From: an uncultured Micavibrio sp.
GTDB lineage: Bacteria > Pseudomonadota > Alphaproteobacteria > Micavibrionales > UBA1664
Direction of reading: 5' to 3'
Assembly (NCBI GenBank): GCA_937896295.1
Contig: CALBME010000142.1
Coordinates: 1-14,491, forward strand
DNA length: 14,491 bases
In this document: positions 1 through 6,181 of the stretch, piece after piece
Numbering within the stretch: the stretch's first letter is position 1
Layout: the number at the start of each line of letters is the position of its first letter
Program-made: the position numbers and the translations under genes
The notes under the pieces: generated by a model
Told to the model about the DNA's origin: nothing
The model's database searches: none
Seen by the model: the letters and a program-made list of their open reading frames with translations, nothing else

Positions 1-545
1 TGGGCCAGCGACTCACGGGTGCGCTTGCGTGTCATTTCGACCAGCCCCAGCTGCGAGAAACCGCCGGCCATGGTCTTGACGCGGTCGCGTGCGAGCTGCT
101 TGCGAAACTCGGCAAGCACCGCCTCGCGGTGGTCCTCACGCACCATGTCGATGAAGTCCACGATGACAATACCGCCCAGGTTTCGCAGCCGCAGTTGCCG
201 GGCGATGGCGCCAGCCGCTTCCAGGTTGGTCTTGAAGATGGTGTCGTCGAAATTGCGGGCGCCAACGTAGCCCCCGGTGTTCACGTCCACCGTGGTCAGG
301 GCCTCGGTCTGGTCGACGATCACGTAGCCGCCGGACTTGAGGTCCACCCGGCGGCCCAGCGCCCGGGCGATTTCGTCGTCAATGGAAAACAGGTCAAAGA
401 TCGGCCGTTCGCCCTTGTACAGCTGCAGCCGCCCGGCCGCCGCCGGCATGAACTCGCGGCCAAAAGCCAGCAGGCTTTCAAACTGTTCGCGCGAATCGAT
501 GCGGATGGTCTGGGTTTCCTCGCCCACCAGGTCGCGCAGCATCTT
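1..545 (-). pseudogene. rng: Ribonuclease G (RNase E/G family) internal fragment, runs off the window
   Basis: The minus frame encodes the catalytic core of RNase G, the 5'-end-sensing endoribonuclease that matures 16S rRNA and decays mRNA. Visible blocks in order are GERPIFDLF, the RRVDLKSGGY and DQTEALTTVDVNTGGYVGAR segment, DDTIFKTNLEAA, RQLRLRNLGGIVIVDFIDM, and the Asp-Arg-Val-Lys-Thr segment leading to LGLVEMTRKRTRESLA at the window edge. The two Asp residues expected to hold the catalytic metal (in DVNTGG and VDFIDM) are present. The N-terminal S1 domain is missing: at about 528-545 the frame switches into an XdhA-like sequence. The C-terminus lies outside the window. Wording is closest to beta-proteobacterial RNase G as I remember it, and it sits in a GC-rich patch unlike the rest of the window. 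Identity is confident; physical linkage to pdhA is doubtful. Confidence 0.85.
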
Positions 546-620
546 GGTCACCCAGAGCCCGACATCCGTCGCGCCGGCGACGATGCGGGCGTCCGGGTGC
601 GCGACCCGCAGCGCCGCGAA
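546..620 (-). other. Short fragment resembling the xanthine dehydrogenase small subunit (XdhA) FAD domain
   Basis: The minus frame reads AHPDARIVAGATDVGLWVTK, the hallmark of the FAD-binding domain of bacterial XdhA. About 25 residues are recognisable. On one side it continues without a frame break into RNase G through the shared word at 528-545, encoding KMLRDL. On the other side it meets a permease-like segment around 606-620. It is far too short to be a gene and is a piece of the mosaic. Confidence 0.6.
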
Positions 621-720
621 GGCGGCGGGAGCGGTGGCGGCGCCCAGCCCCAGTCCCAGGGAACAGGCGACGATGTACAGGTTCTCGCGGCGCTGGAAAT
701 CGACCTCGGCGAGCTGCCGG
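621..720 (-). other. Short fragment resembling an NCS2 uracil/xanthine permease
   Basis: The minus frame reads VDFQRRENLYIVACSLGLGL and then an Ala-rich stretch. This resembles the segment of nucleobase permeases of the NCS2 (UraA/PucJ) family in which an RRN(L)-type turn leads into a Gly-rich membrane helix. Only about 30 residues support this and the plus strand is also open here, so the call is tentative. Confidence 0.35.
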
Positions 721-890
721 GCGTCGACTTTGTCGCGCCGCAGCCCGATGAACTGCCCGAACTGCATATCGAAACCGCCGCGCAGGTCGAGGAAGAGCTG
801 CCGAGCGAACTGCCGGCGCTGAGCTCGGACGAGTGGCACCTGGACGAGTCGCTGCCGGCCCTCGGCGCCGAGGATCTGCAGCCGCTTGCA
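721..890. other. Unassigned GC-rich stretch, open on both strands
   Basis: The plus frame gives an acidic, Leu-Pro-rich sequence with repeated ELP/SLP turns (for example VEEELPSELPALSSDEWHLD). The aligned minus frame is Arg/Gln-rich and also lacks stops. I recognise neither. The acidic plus reading is in the same frame as the peptidase-like fragment that follows, so it may be the N-terminal part of that protein or another mosaic piece. Confidence 0.3.
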
Positions 891-1112
891 GAAGAGCTGC
901 CGACGCTCGACGCTGCCGAGCCCGGCGTCGACGCAGACGAGGTCGCGTTCACCGCTCTCGGCTGGATCGCGCCCGGCGAGTCGCTGTGGGACGAGTACCG
1001 GATCGCCTTCGGTGGGGGAGTGGTCGGCTTCTACGACCCGGTCGCCAAGGAGCTCAAGGTCCGGGGCACCGACATGACCCCGTACCGGCGGGAGGTCATC
1101 GCCCACGAGCTG
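891..1112 (+). pseudogene. Fragment of a putative metallopeptidase-like protein, cut within its HEXXH-type motif
   Basis: The plus frame contains GGGVVGFYDPVAKELKVRG, TDMTPYRREV and IAHEL. This resembles hypothetical zinc-peptidase-like proteins of high-GC Actinobacteria, where such a block runs into HELTHALDDQ, a zinc-binding HEXXH motif. Here the motif is interrupted straight after HEL: the reading continues as NALADF, which is antisense to an enolase-like piece. The shared word at 1095-1112 is VIAHEL on the plus strand and QLVGDD on the minus strand. No start codon or upstream signal can be assigned. The family call is from memory of the motif and moderately sure. Confidence 0.45.
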
Positions 1113-1166
1113 AACGCGCTTGCCGACTTTCGCGGTGAGCGCGGCCCAGCCTTCGAAATCGTCCTC
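1092..1166 (-). other. Short foreign enolase fragment
   Basis: The minus frame reads EDDFEGWAALTAKVGKRVQL followed by VGDD. This matches the enolase segment that in the intact eno gene of this window reads EDDWNGWVAMTKELGGSTQL then VGDD. It differs at many positions, so it comes from another organism's enolase rather than from a duplication of the local gene. It joins pdhA through the EDDFE codons (1152-1166) and the plus-strand peptidase fragment through the 18-base word at 1095-1112. Confidence 0.6.
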
Positions 1167-2063
1167 GCTCATGCCGAGTTCTCTGATCATCACGGCCTTG
1201 AGTTTTTCCAGCGGGTCGCGTTCCTGCTTGGCCTTTTCCAGTTCTTCCTTGGACCGGTATTTGCCGGGATCGGACATGGAGTGGCCGCGGAAACGGTACG
1301 TATTCATTTCCAGTACGTAGGGACCATTTCCGGAACGCACGTAATCAAGCGCCTGACGCGCGACGTTCTGCACTTCCAGAACGTCGGAGCCGTCGCATTT
1401 TTCACCGGGAATGCCGAAGGACGCGCCGCGTTGATAAAATTCACCGGCGGCGTGTCGCTTGGTGGATGTGCCCATGCCGTACTGGTTGTTTTCAATGACG
1501 TAAAGTACGGGCAGTTTCCACAGCGCGGCCATGTTCATGCACTCGAAAAACTGGCCCTGGTTGGATGCGCCGTCGCCAGAATAGACGACCGCGACGCCCT
1601 TGTCGCCCTGATACTGGTGCGCGAACGCAAGCCCGGTGCCCAGCGACGCGGAGGCGCCGACGATACCGTGTCCGCCGTAGAATTTCGCCTCAGACGAGAA
1701 CATGTGCATCGATCCGCCCTTGCCGCGCGAATAGCCGCCTTCGCGGCCCGTGAGTTCGGCCATGACGCCCTTGGCTTCCATGCCGCAGGCCAGCATGTGG
1801 CCGTGGTCGCGGTAGGTGGTGATGACGGTGTCCTGCGGTTCCTGTACGGACTGGATGCCGGTGACGATAGCCTCCTGCCCGATATATAAGTGGCAGAAAC
1901 CGCCGATGAGGCCCATGCCGTACAGCTGGCCGGCTTTTTCTTCAAAGCGGCGGATCAGCAGCATGTTGCGATAAAGCTTTTTCAGCTCGGCCGCATCGGG
2001 AATTTTGTTGGTATTCGAGATGGCGCTGGAGGCGTCGGACTTGGCTTTTTTGGCAGAGGCCAC
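1152..2063 (-). CDS. pdhA: Pyruvate dehydrogenase E1 component, alpha subunit, C-terminus lost at a chimeric junction
   Basis: E1-alpha pairs with E1-beta (pdhB) and uses thiamine pyrophosphate to decarboxylate pyruvate, feeding acetyl groups to E2. About 304 codons are present, of roughly 335-345 usual for the alphaproteobacterial family. Visible features are the N-terminal LYRNMLLIRRFEEKAGQLYG, the YRDHGHML segment, the TPP/Mg motif SGDGASNQGQFFE near residues 162-173 with the closing ENN near 191-193, and YRFRGHSMSDPGKYR near 256-270. The start is GTG at 2063 because AGGAG lies 7 bases upstream and the protein begins with a typical short Lys/Ser/Ala-rich tail. After GMSEDDFE the frame runs on, without a stop, into enolase-like and other sequence, so the last 35 or so residues are missing. 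The expected pdhB and pdhC would lie beyond the break. A 184-base gap separates it from the upstream ftsB/divIC-like gene. Confidence 0.92.
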
Positions 2064-2070
2064 TGATAAT

Positions 2071-2075
2071 CTCCT
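2071..2075 (-). promoter_or_regulatory. Shine-Dalgarno site fixing the GTG start of pdhA
   Basis: The minus strand reads AGGAG, then 7 bases, then GTG at 2063. It is one of the few strong ribosome binding sites in the window and the reason for choosing a GTG start. Confidence 0.75.
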
Positions 2076-2109
2076 GCTATGAAAACGTGTGCGCAGAGGA
2101 ATACCCAAT

Positions 2110-2154
2110 TTGCGGTGCCCATGCCAGCGAAAAAGACAGGTTTGTGCACCGCAA
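2110..2154. repeat. Inverted repeat in the pdhA leader
   Basis: Arms TTGCGGTGC (2110-2118) and GCACCGCAA (2146-2154) are perfect 9-base inverted repeats separated by 27 bases. They sit 47-91 bases upstream of the pdhA start inside the 184-base gap. The arms could be a two-half-site operator or the stem of an mRNA leader structure. There is no T-run after it in the direction of transcription, so it is not a classic terminator. The rest of the gap is an AT-rich stretch (about 2155-2180) that may carry a promoter; I could not assign confident -35 and -10 boxes. Confidence 0.45.
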
Positions 2155-2247
2155 TATTTTGATATAATTAGGAAAATCTCTTATCAGCCCTCTTCCGCGA
2201 CAAAATCACGCTCAAGGGTTTTCATAAACGCCGAAGAGTGGGCGTGC

Positions 2248-2556
2248 TTACATTTTCAGGGATTTGACGTCTTCGCCGCGCGGGCCCAGCTGGCTTTGTG
2301 CCTGCTGCTCGACCAGGTCCCAGTCAAGGGAATTGGGGCGCATGCGCACGACACGGTCCTCGATGTCGGCGCGCTGTTTGTGCACTGCGTTCAGGTGGCT
2401 TGTAAGCTGCGCCTCCTGCACTTCCAGGGCACGCATGCTGAAAATGGAGTTGGTTCCAAACAAAAGATAGAACCCGCACCATGCGCACACGAACGCAGAA
2501 ATGATGACCGGCAGGGCCGACAATATGTCGTGGCGAAACTTCATAAACCGCTTCAT
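2248..2556 (-). CDS. FtsB/DivIC family septum formation initiator protein
   Basis: This 102-residue protein has a short basic cytoplasmic N-terminus, one membrane helix at about residues 13-34 (LSALPVIISAFVCAWCGFYL), and a periplasmic heptad-rich coiled coil at about 42-75 (ALEVQEAQLTSHLNAVHKQR). It ends with RPNSLDWDLVEQQAQSQLG, the family pattern after the coil. FtsB/DivIC proteins link the early and late divisome with FtsL and FtsQ. In Alphaproteobacteria a gene of this family commonly lies between eno and pdhA, as here, except that an APC permease separates it from eno. No Shine-Dalgarno sequence is visible before ATG 2556; ATG 2544 is an in-frame alternative. The upstream region holds a dense GANTC cluster, which hints at cell-cycle-linked control. 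Confidence 0.85.
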   Translation of the reverse strand: MKRFMKFRHDILSALPVIISAFVCAWCGFYLLFGTNSIFSMRALEVQEAQLTSHLNAVHKQRADIEDRVVRMRPNSLDWDLVEQQAQSQLGPRGEDVKSLKM

Positions 2557-2563
2557 AGGTTGA

Positions 2564-2659
2564 TTGAATCACGATCGATTCGGGTGCGTCAAAAGGTTTG
2601 ATTCGCCCGATTTCCTAAGTGATTCAAAAGATTCACTTCTTTTATTTTAACAGATTCAC
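2564..2659. promoter_or_regulatory. Divergent control region with six GANTC (CcrM) sites and nested repeats
   Basis: The 157-base gap between the ftsB/divIC-like gene (minus) and the APC permease (plus) contains GAATC at 2566 and GATTC at 2577, 2600, 2621, 2630 and 2653. GANTC is the methylation target of CcrM. By chance about one site per 256 bases is expected. Some sites lie in longer repeats: TTGAATCAC (2564-2572) against GTGATTCAA (2619-2627), and the direct repeat AGATTCAC at 2629-2636 and 2652-2659. Both genes start from this region, so promoters for both should lie here. I cannot assign clear -35/-10 pairs. Confidence 0.6.
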
Positions 2660-2713
2660 GGAATGCGCCTATGGCACGTTTCGTTCTCATTTTGTTTGCA
2701 ATAGAGTGGCGGA

Positions 2714-4042
2714 ATGACGAACGAAGCACACACGCCCCTGCACCAGACCATCGGCCTCAAACAGATGATTTTCTACGCCACCGGCTCAATGCTGGGTGCC
2801 GGGGTTTACGGGCTGATCGGCCAGGCGGCGGGGCTTTCCGGCAACGCGGTGTGGCTGTCTTTCATCGTGGCGCTGGTCGCGGCGCTGCTGACCGGGCTGT
2901 CCTATGCCTCGCTCGGTTCGCGTTATCCGCGCGCGGGCGGGACAGCGTTCATTGTCGAACGCGCGTTCAAATCCCCGGCGGCGGGCTATGCCCTCGGCCT
3001 GATGCTGGCGTGTTCCGCCGTCATCGGCATTCCGACCATGGCGCAGGTGTTCGCGCGCAACTTCATCGACATCTTCCAGATGGGCGATGCGATGATCCCG
3101 GTGGTGGCGGTGGGTTTTCTGGCCCTGCTCGCCCTCGTCATTTTTCGTGGCATCGAGGAATCGATGTGGCTGAACATCCTGTGCTGCTGCATCGAGGCGC
3201 TAGGGCTTCTGATCGTCATCGCAACGGGCTTCACCCATTGGGGAAGCGTCGATTATCTGGAGGTGCCGGCAAACACATCCGCCCTTCTTCCCGGTCTGGG
3301 GCCGCTGGCGGTGGCGGTGATGAGCAGCACGGTTTTGACCTTTTTTGCCTTTATCGGTTTTGAAGACACGCTGAACGTGGCCGAAGAATGTAAAAATCCG
3401 CGCCGCACCCTGCCCATCGGTCTGCTGACGGCTATGGCCATCGTCGCGGTGCTTTATATCGGTGTTGCAATCACGGCCGTATCGGTGGTGCCGTGGCAGG
3501 TGCTTGGCGATGCAAAAAGCCCGCTGACCGAAGTCATTCGTATCACCGCGCCCGGTATACCGCCCGCCCTGTTCACCACCATCGCATTGTTTTCGGTAAC
3601 CAACACGATCCTGGTCAATTTCATTACGGCGTCGCGCCTGCTGTTCGGCATGTCACGGCAAAATCTTCTGCCCGCCGCTTTAAGCCGCGTGCACGGCAGG
3701 CGCCGTACACCGCATGTGGCGGTCATCACCCTGTTCGTTCTGTTCGTGCCGTTTGCGGTTTTCGGGACCATCGCGCAGCTGGCGGCGGCATCCGTCCTGC
3801 TGCTGCTCAGCGTGTTTACGGTCATGAACATATCGCTGGTGATCCTGCAGCGGCGCGAAGGGGAAGAAGCGGGTGAGTTTGAAATTCACCGCATCATTCC
3901 CATACTGGGCTCGGTCGTGTGCGTCGGCCTGATCATTGCCCGCGTGGTTACGGGCGAGTGGACGGCCCCGGCCCTTGCGGGCGGGATCGTCACCGCGGTG
4001 ATCGGCGCCTATTATGCGCGCAGGATGCTGGCACCGGCGTAG
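2714..4042 (+). CDS. APC superfamily amino acid permease
   Basis: This 442-residue integral membrane protein is rich in hydrophobic segments, consistent with the 12 helices of the amino acid-polyamine-cation family. Helix 1 carries the family's Gly-rich substrate-binding turn (GSMLGAGVYG, residues 24-33). FFAFIGFEDTLNVAEECKNPRRTLPIGL in the middle is the typical helix 6 and following loop with the conserved GFE and NP motifs. It probably imports or exchanges amino acids across the inner membrane; the substrate cannot be read from sequence. It is the only plus-strand gene between kdsA and pdhA. Its stop (4040-4042) lies inside eno, a 31-base tail-to-tail overlap. The ATG at 2714 is preceded only by a weak purine stretch (GGCGGA). 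Confidence 0.88.
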   Translation: MTNEAHTPLHQTIGLKQMIFYATGSMLGAGVYGLIGQAAGLSGNAVWLSFIVALVAALLTGLSYASLGSRYPRAGGTAFIVERAFKSPAAGYALGLMLACSAVIGIPTMAQVFARNFIDIFQMGDAMIPVVAVGFLALLALVIFRGIEESMWLNILCCCIEALGLLIVIATGFTHWGSVDYLEVPANTSALLPGLGPLAVAVMSSTVLTFFAFIGFEDTLNVAEECKNPRRTLPIGLLTAMAIVAVLYIGVAITAVSVVPWQVLGDAKSPLTEVIRITAPGIPPALFTTIALFSVTNTILVNFITASRLLFGMSRQNLLPAALSRVHGRRRTPHVAVITLFVLFVPFAVFGTIAQLAAASVLLLLSVFTVMNISLVILQRREGEEAGEFEIHRIIPILGSVVCVGLIIARVVTGEWTAPALAGGIVTAVIGAYYARRMLAPA

Positions 4043-5289
4043 ACGGCCGCATCGCCCAGATCTTCCTCGATCCGGATCAGCTGGTTGTACTTGGCGATCC
4101 GGTCGGAACGGGACAGCGAGCCGGTTTTGATCTGGCCTGCATTCACGGCAACGGCGATGTCGGCGATCGTGGAATCTTCCGTTTCGCCCGAACGGTGCGA
4201 AAGGACGATGCCAAAGCCATGGCGCTTGGCCAGTTCGATGGTTTCGAACGTTTCAGACAGCGTACCGATCTGGTTGACCTTGACCAGCACGGCGTTCGCG
4301 GCACCGGACTTGATGCCCACGCGCACGCGTTTGACGTTGGTGACGAACAGGTCGTCGCCGACCAGCTGCGTGCTGCCGCCCAATTCCTTGGTCATGGCGA
4401 CCCAGCCATTCCAGTCGTCTTCGGCAAGGCCGTCTTCGATGGATATGATCGGGTAATTATCGACCAGCTTGCGGTAGTAGGTAATCATTTCATCCGATGA
4501 AAGGGTCAGCCCCTCGCCCTTCAGATGATATTTTTTGCCCTTGTAAAATTCGGTCGAGGCGACGTCGAGCGCGAGCGCGATGTCGTTGCCCGGTTTGTAC
4601 CCGGCCTTTTCAATCGCCTTCATGATGAAGCTCAAGGCCTCGGTCGAGGATTTCAGGTTGGGCGCAAAGCCGCCTTCGTCACCAACGTTGGTCGAATGAC
4701 CTGCATCGCTTAAAAGTTTTTTCAGCGTATGAAAGGTTTCCGCACCCATACGGATCGCTTCGCGCATCGACTTGGCGCCGATGGGCATGATCATGAATTC
4801 CTGGAAGTCGATGCCGTTATCGGCATGCGCCCCGCCGTTGATGATGTTCATCATCGGCACCGGCATGACATGCGCGGAGACGCCGCCCAGATACTGGTAC
4901 AGGGGCAGGCCCTGTTCGTCGGCAGCGGCGCGGGCCACGGCCATCGACACGCCAAGAATGGCGTTGGCGCCCAGATTGTTCTTGTTTTCCGTGCCGTCGA
5001 TTTCAAGCAGTGCCTTGTCGATGGACAGCTGGTCGAGCGCCTCGAACCCTTCGAGTTCTTCGGCAATCACGTTGTTCACGTTGGAAACGGCTTTGAGCAC
5101 ACCCTTGCCCATGTAACGTTTCTTGTCGCCGTCGCGCAGCTCGACGGCTTCGTGGGCGCCGGTCGATGCGCCTGACGGCACGGCGGCGCGGCCTTCGGCG
5201 CCGCTTTCGAGCATGACTTCGACTTCAACCGTGGGATTGCCGCGGGAATCCAGAATTTCGCGGGCTCGGATATCGATAATGGCGCTCAT
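4012..5289 (-). CDS. eno: Enolase (2-phosphoglycerate dehydratase)
   Basis: Enolase interconverts 2-phosphoglycerate and phosphoenolpyruvate in the cytoplasm and in many bacteria is a degradosome partner. The protein has 425 residues (E. coli about 432). Visible are the start MSAIIDIRAREILDSRGNPT, the mobile loop SGASTG (39-44), FQEFMIMPIGA, NVGDEGGFAPN, EDGLAEDDW and QLVGDDLFVTN with metal-binding Glu/Asp residues, the signature VLVKVNQIGTLSE, and SHRSGETED near the C-terminus. The ATG overlaps the kdsA stop as ATGA, so the two are translationally coupled. PEP made by enolase is a substrate of KdsA, a metabolic link between the neighbours. The 3' end overlaps the converging APC permease by 31 bases. 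Confidence 0.97.
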   Translation of the reverse strand: MSAIIDIRAREILDSRGNPTVEVEVMLESGAEGRAAVPSGASTGAHEAVELRDGDKKRYMGKGVLKAVSNVNNVIAEELEGFEALDQLSIDKALLEIDGTENKNNLGANAILGVSMAVARAAADEQGLPLYQYLGGVSAHVMPVPMMNIINGGAHADNGIDFQEFMIMPIGAKSMREAIRMGAETFHTLKKLLSDAGHSTNVGDEGGFAPNLKSSTEALSFIMKAIEKAGYKPGNDIALALDVASTEFYKGKKYHLKGEGLTLSSDEMITYYRKLVDNYPIISIEDGLAEDDWNGWVAMTKELGGSTQLVGDDLFVTNVKRVRVGIKSGAANAVLVKVNQIGTLSETFETIELAKRHGFGIVLSHRSGETEDSTIADIAVAVNAGQIKTGSLSRSDRIAKYNQLIRIEEDLGDAAVYAGASILRA

Positions 5290-6119
5290 GCTGCGTAGAC
5301 TTTCTTTTTCACGAGTTGATCAATTTCAAGAAGGGTTTCAAGGACACCGGGGAAATCGGTGAGCTTGATCATATTGGGTCCGTCGGACGGCGCGTTATCG
5401 GGGTCCTGATGGGTTTCCATGAACAGGCCGGCGACACCAACGGCCACGGCGGCGCGCGCCAGTACCGGGACCATCCGGCGGTCGCCGCCCGATTTGGTGC
5501 CGAGCCCACCGGGCTGCTGCACCGAATGGGTGGCATCGAAAATGACCGGGTATCCGGTTTCCGCCATGATGGGGAGCGAGCGCATGTCGGAGACAAGCGT
5601 GTTGTAACCGAACGAGGCACCGCGTTCGCAGAGCATGATGTTTTCGTTGCCCGTCGATGCGATTTTGGCGGCCACGTTTTTCATGTCCCACGGGGCCAGG
5701 AACTGGCCTTTTTTGACGTTGATGGCCTTGCCGGTTTTTCCGGCGGCAACCAGAAGGTCGGTCTGGCGGCACAGAAATGCTGGGATCTGCAGGATGTCGG
5801 CGGCCTTGGCCACTTCCGCGCATTGCCAGGGCTCGTGCACGTCCGTCATCACGGGCATGCCGAATTGCTGTTTGATGTCGGCAAAGATGGTCAGCGCGTC
5901 TTCCATGCCTGGGCCGCGTTCCGACGTGATGGAGGACCGGTTCGCCTTGTCGAAGGACGTCTTGTAGATGACGCCGATCCCAAGCTTGTCACAGGTTTCC
6001 TTGATCGCCCCAGCCATATCGAAGGCGTGCTGACGCGATTCCAGGACACAGGGTCCGGCCATCAGCGAAATGGGGGCGTTATTGGCAAAGGTGGTCGATC
6101 CGACAGAGACTTTTTTCAT
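5286..6119 (-). CDS. kdsA: 3-deoxy-8-phosphooctulonate (KDO-8-P) synthase
   Basis: KdsA condenses phosphoenolpyruvate with arabinose 5-phosphate to KDO-8-phosphate for the lipopolysaccharide inner core, so the organism makes KDO and is Gram-negative. The protein has 277 residues. Motifs are AGPCVLES (21-28), YKTSFDKANRSS (52-63), MTDVHE (91-96), QIPAFLCRQTDLL, DATHSVQQPGG and METHQDPDNAPSDGPN. Cys24 stands where E. coli KdsA, the metal-independent class, has Asn, which points to the metal-dependent class; the His, Glu and Asp of the later motifs fit the other ligands. I prefer ATG 6119 (MKKVSVG) over an in-frame GTG at 6125. No Shine-Dalgarno sequence is visible, and a 7-base-pair inverted repeat (6119-6141) ends at the start codon. 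Confidence 0.95.
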   Translation of the reverse strand: MKKVSVGSTTFANNAPISLMAGPCVLESRQHAFDMAGAIKETCDKLGIGVIYKTSFDKANRSSITSERGPGMEDALTIFADIKQQFGMPVMTDVHEPWQCAEVAKAADILQIPAFLCRQTDLLVAAGKTGKAINVKKGQFLAPWDMKNVAAKIASTGNENIMLCERGASFGYNTLVSDMRSLPIMAETGYPVIFDATHSVQQPGGLGTKSGGDRRMVPVLARAAVAVGVAGLFMETHQDPDNAPSDGPNMIKLTDFPGVLETLLEIDQLVKKKVYAA

Positions 6120-6141
6120 GGTCACAGAGAATAAGTGACCA
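6119..6141 (-). promoter_or_regulatory. Inverted repeat abutting the kdsA start codon
   Basis: TGGTCAC (6119-6125) and GTGACCA (6135-6141) form a perfect 7-base inverted repeat with a 9-base loop. In the mRNA the stem would include the A of the kdsA ATG. It occupies the place where a Shine-Dalgarno sequence would be expected. It may be a translational control hairpin or a protein operator. An AT-rich stretch with TATAAT on the minus strand at 6162-6167 lies just upstream; no convincing -35 box accompanies it. Confidence 0.4.
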
Positions 6142-6181
6142 ATGTGGTATCGAAAAGACCTATTATATTGTCATAATGAAA

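Noticed and set aside
129..1889. 586-codon plus-strand ORF
   Set aside because: It is mostly antisense to RNase G and pdhA, both clear on the minus strand. Only the stretch at about 891-1112, and perhaps the unassigned part before it, looks like genuine plus-strand coding sequence, and that belongs to the mosaic.
2671..3363. 230-codon plus-strand ORF overlapping the APC permease
   Set aside because: It is an out-of-frame, Arg/His/Gly-rich shadow of the permease, whose own frame has membrane helices and family motifs.
3919..5175. Several plus-strand ORFs over eno
   Set aside because: They are antisense to a full, motif-complete enolase gene and show no recognisable protein features.
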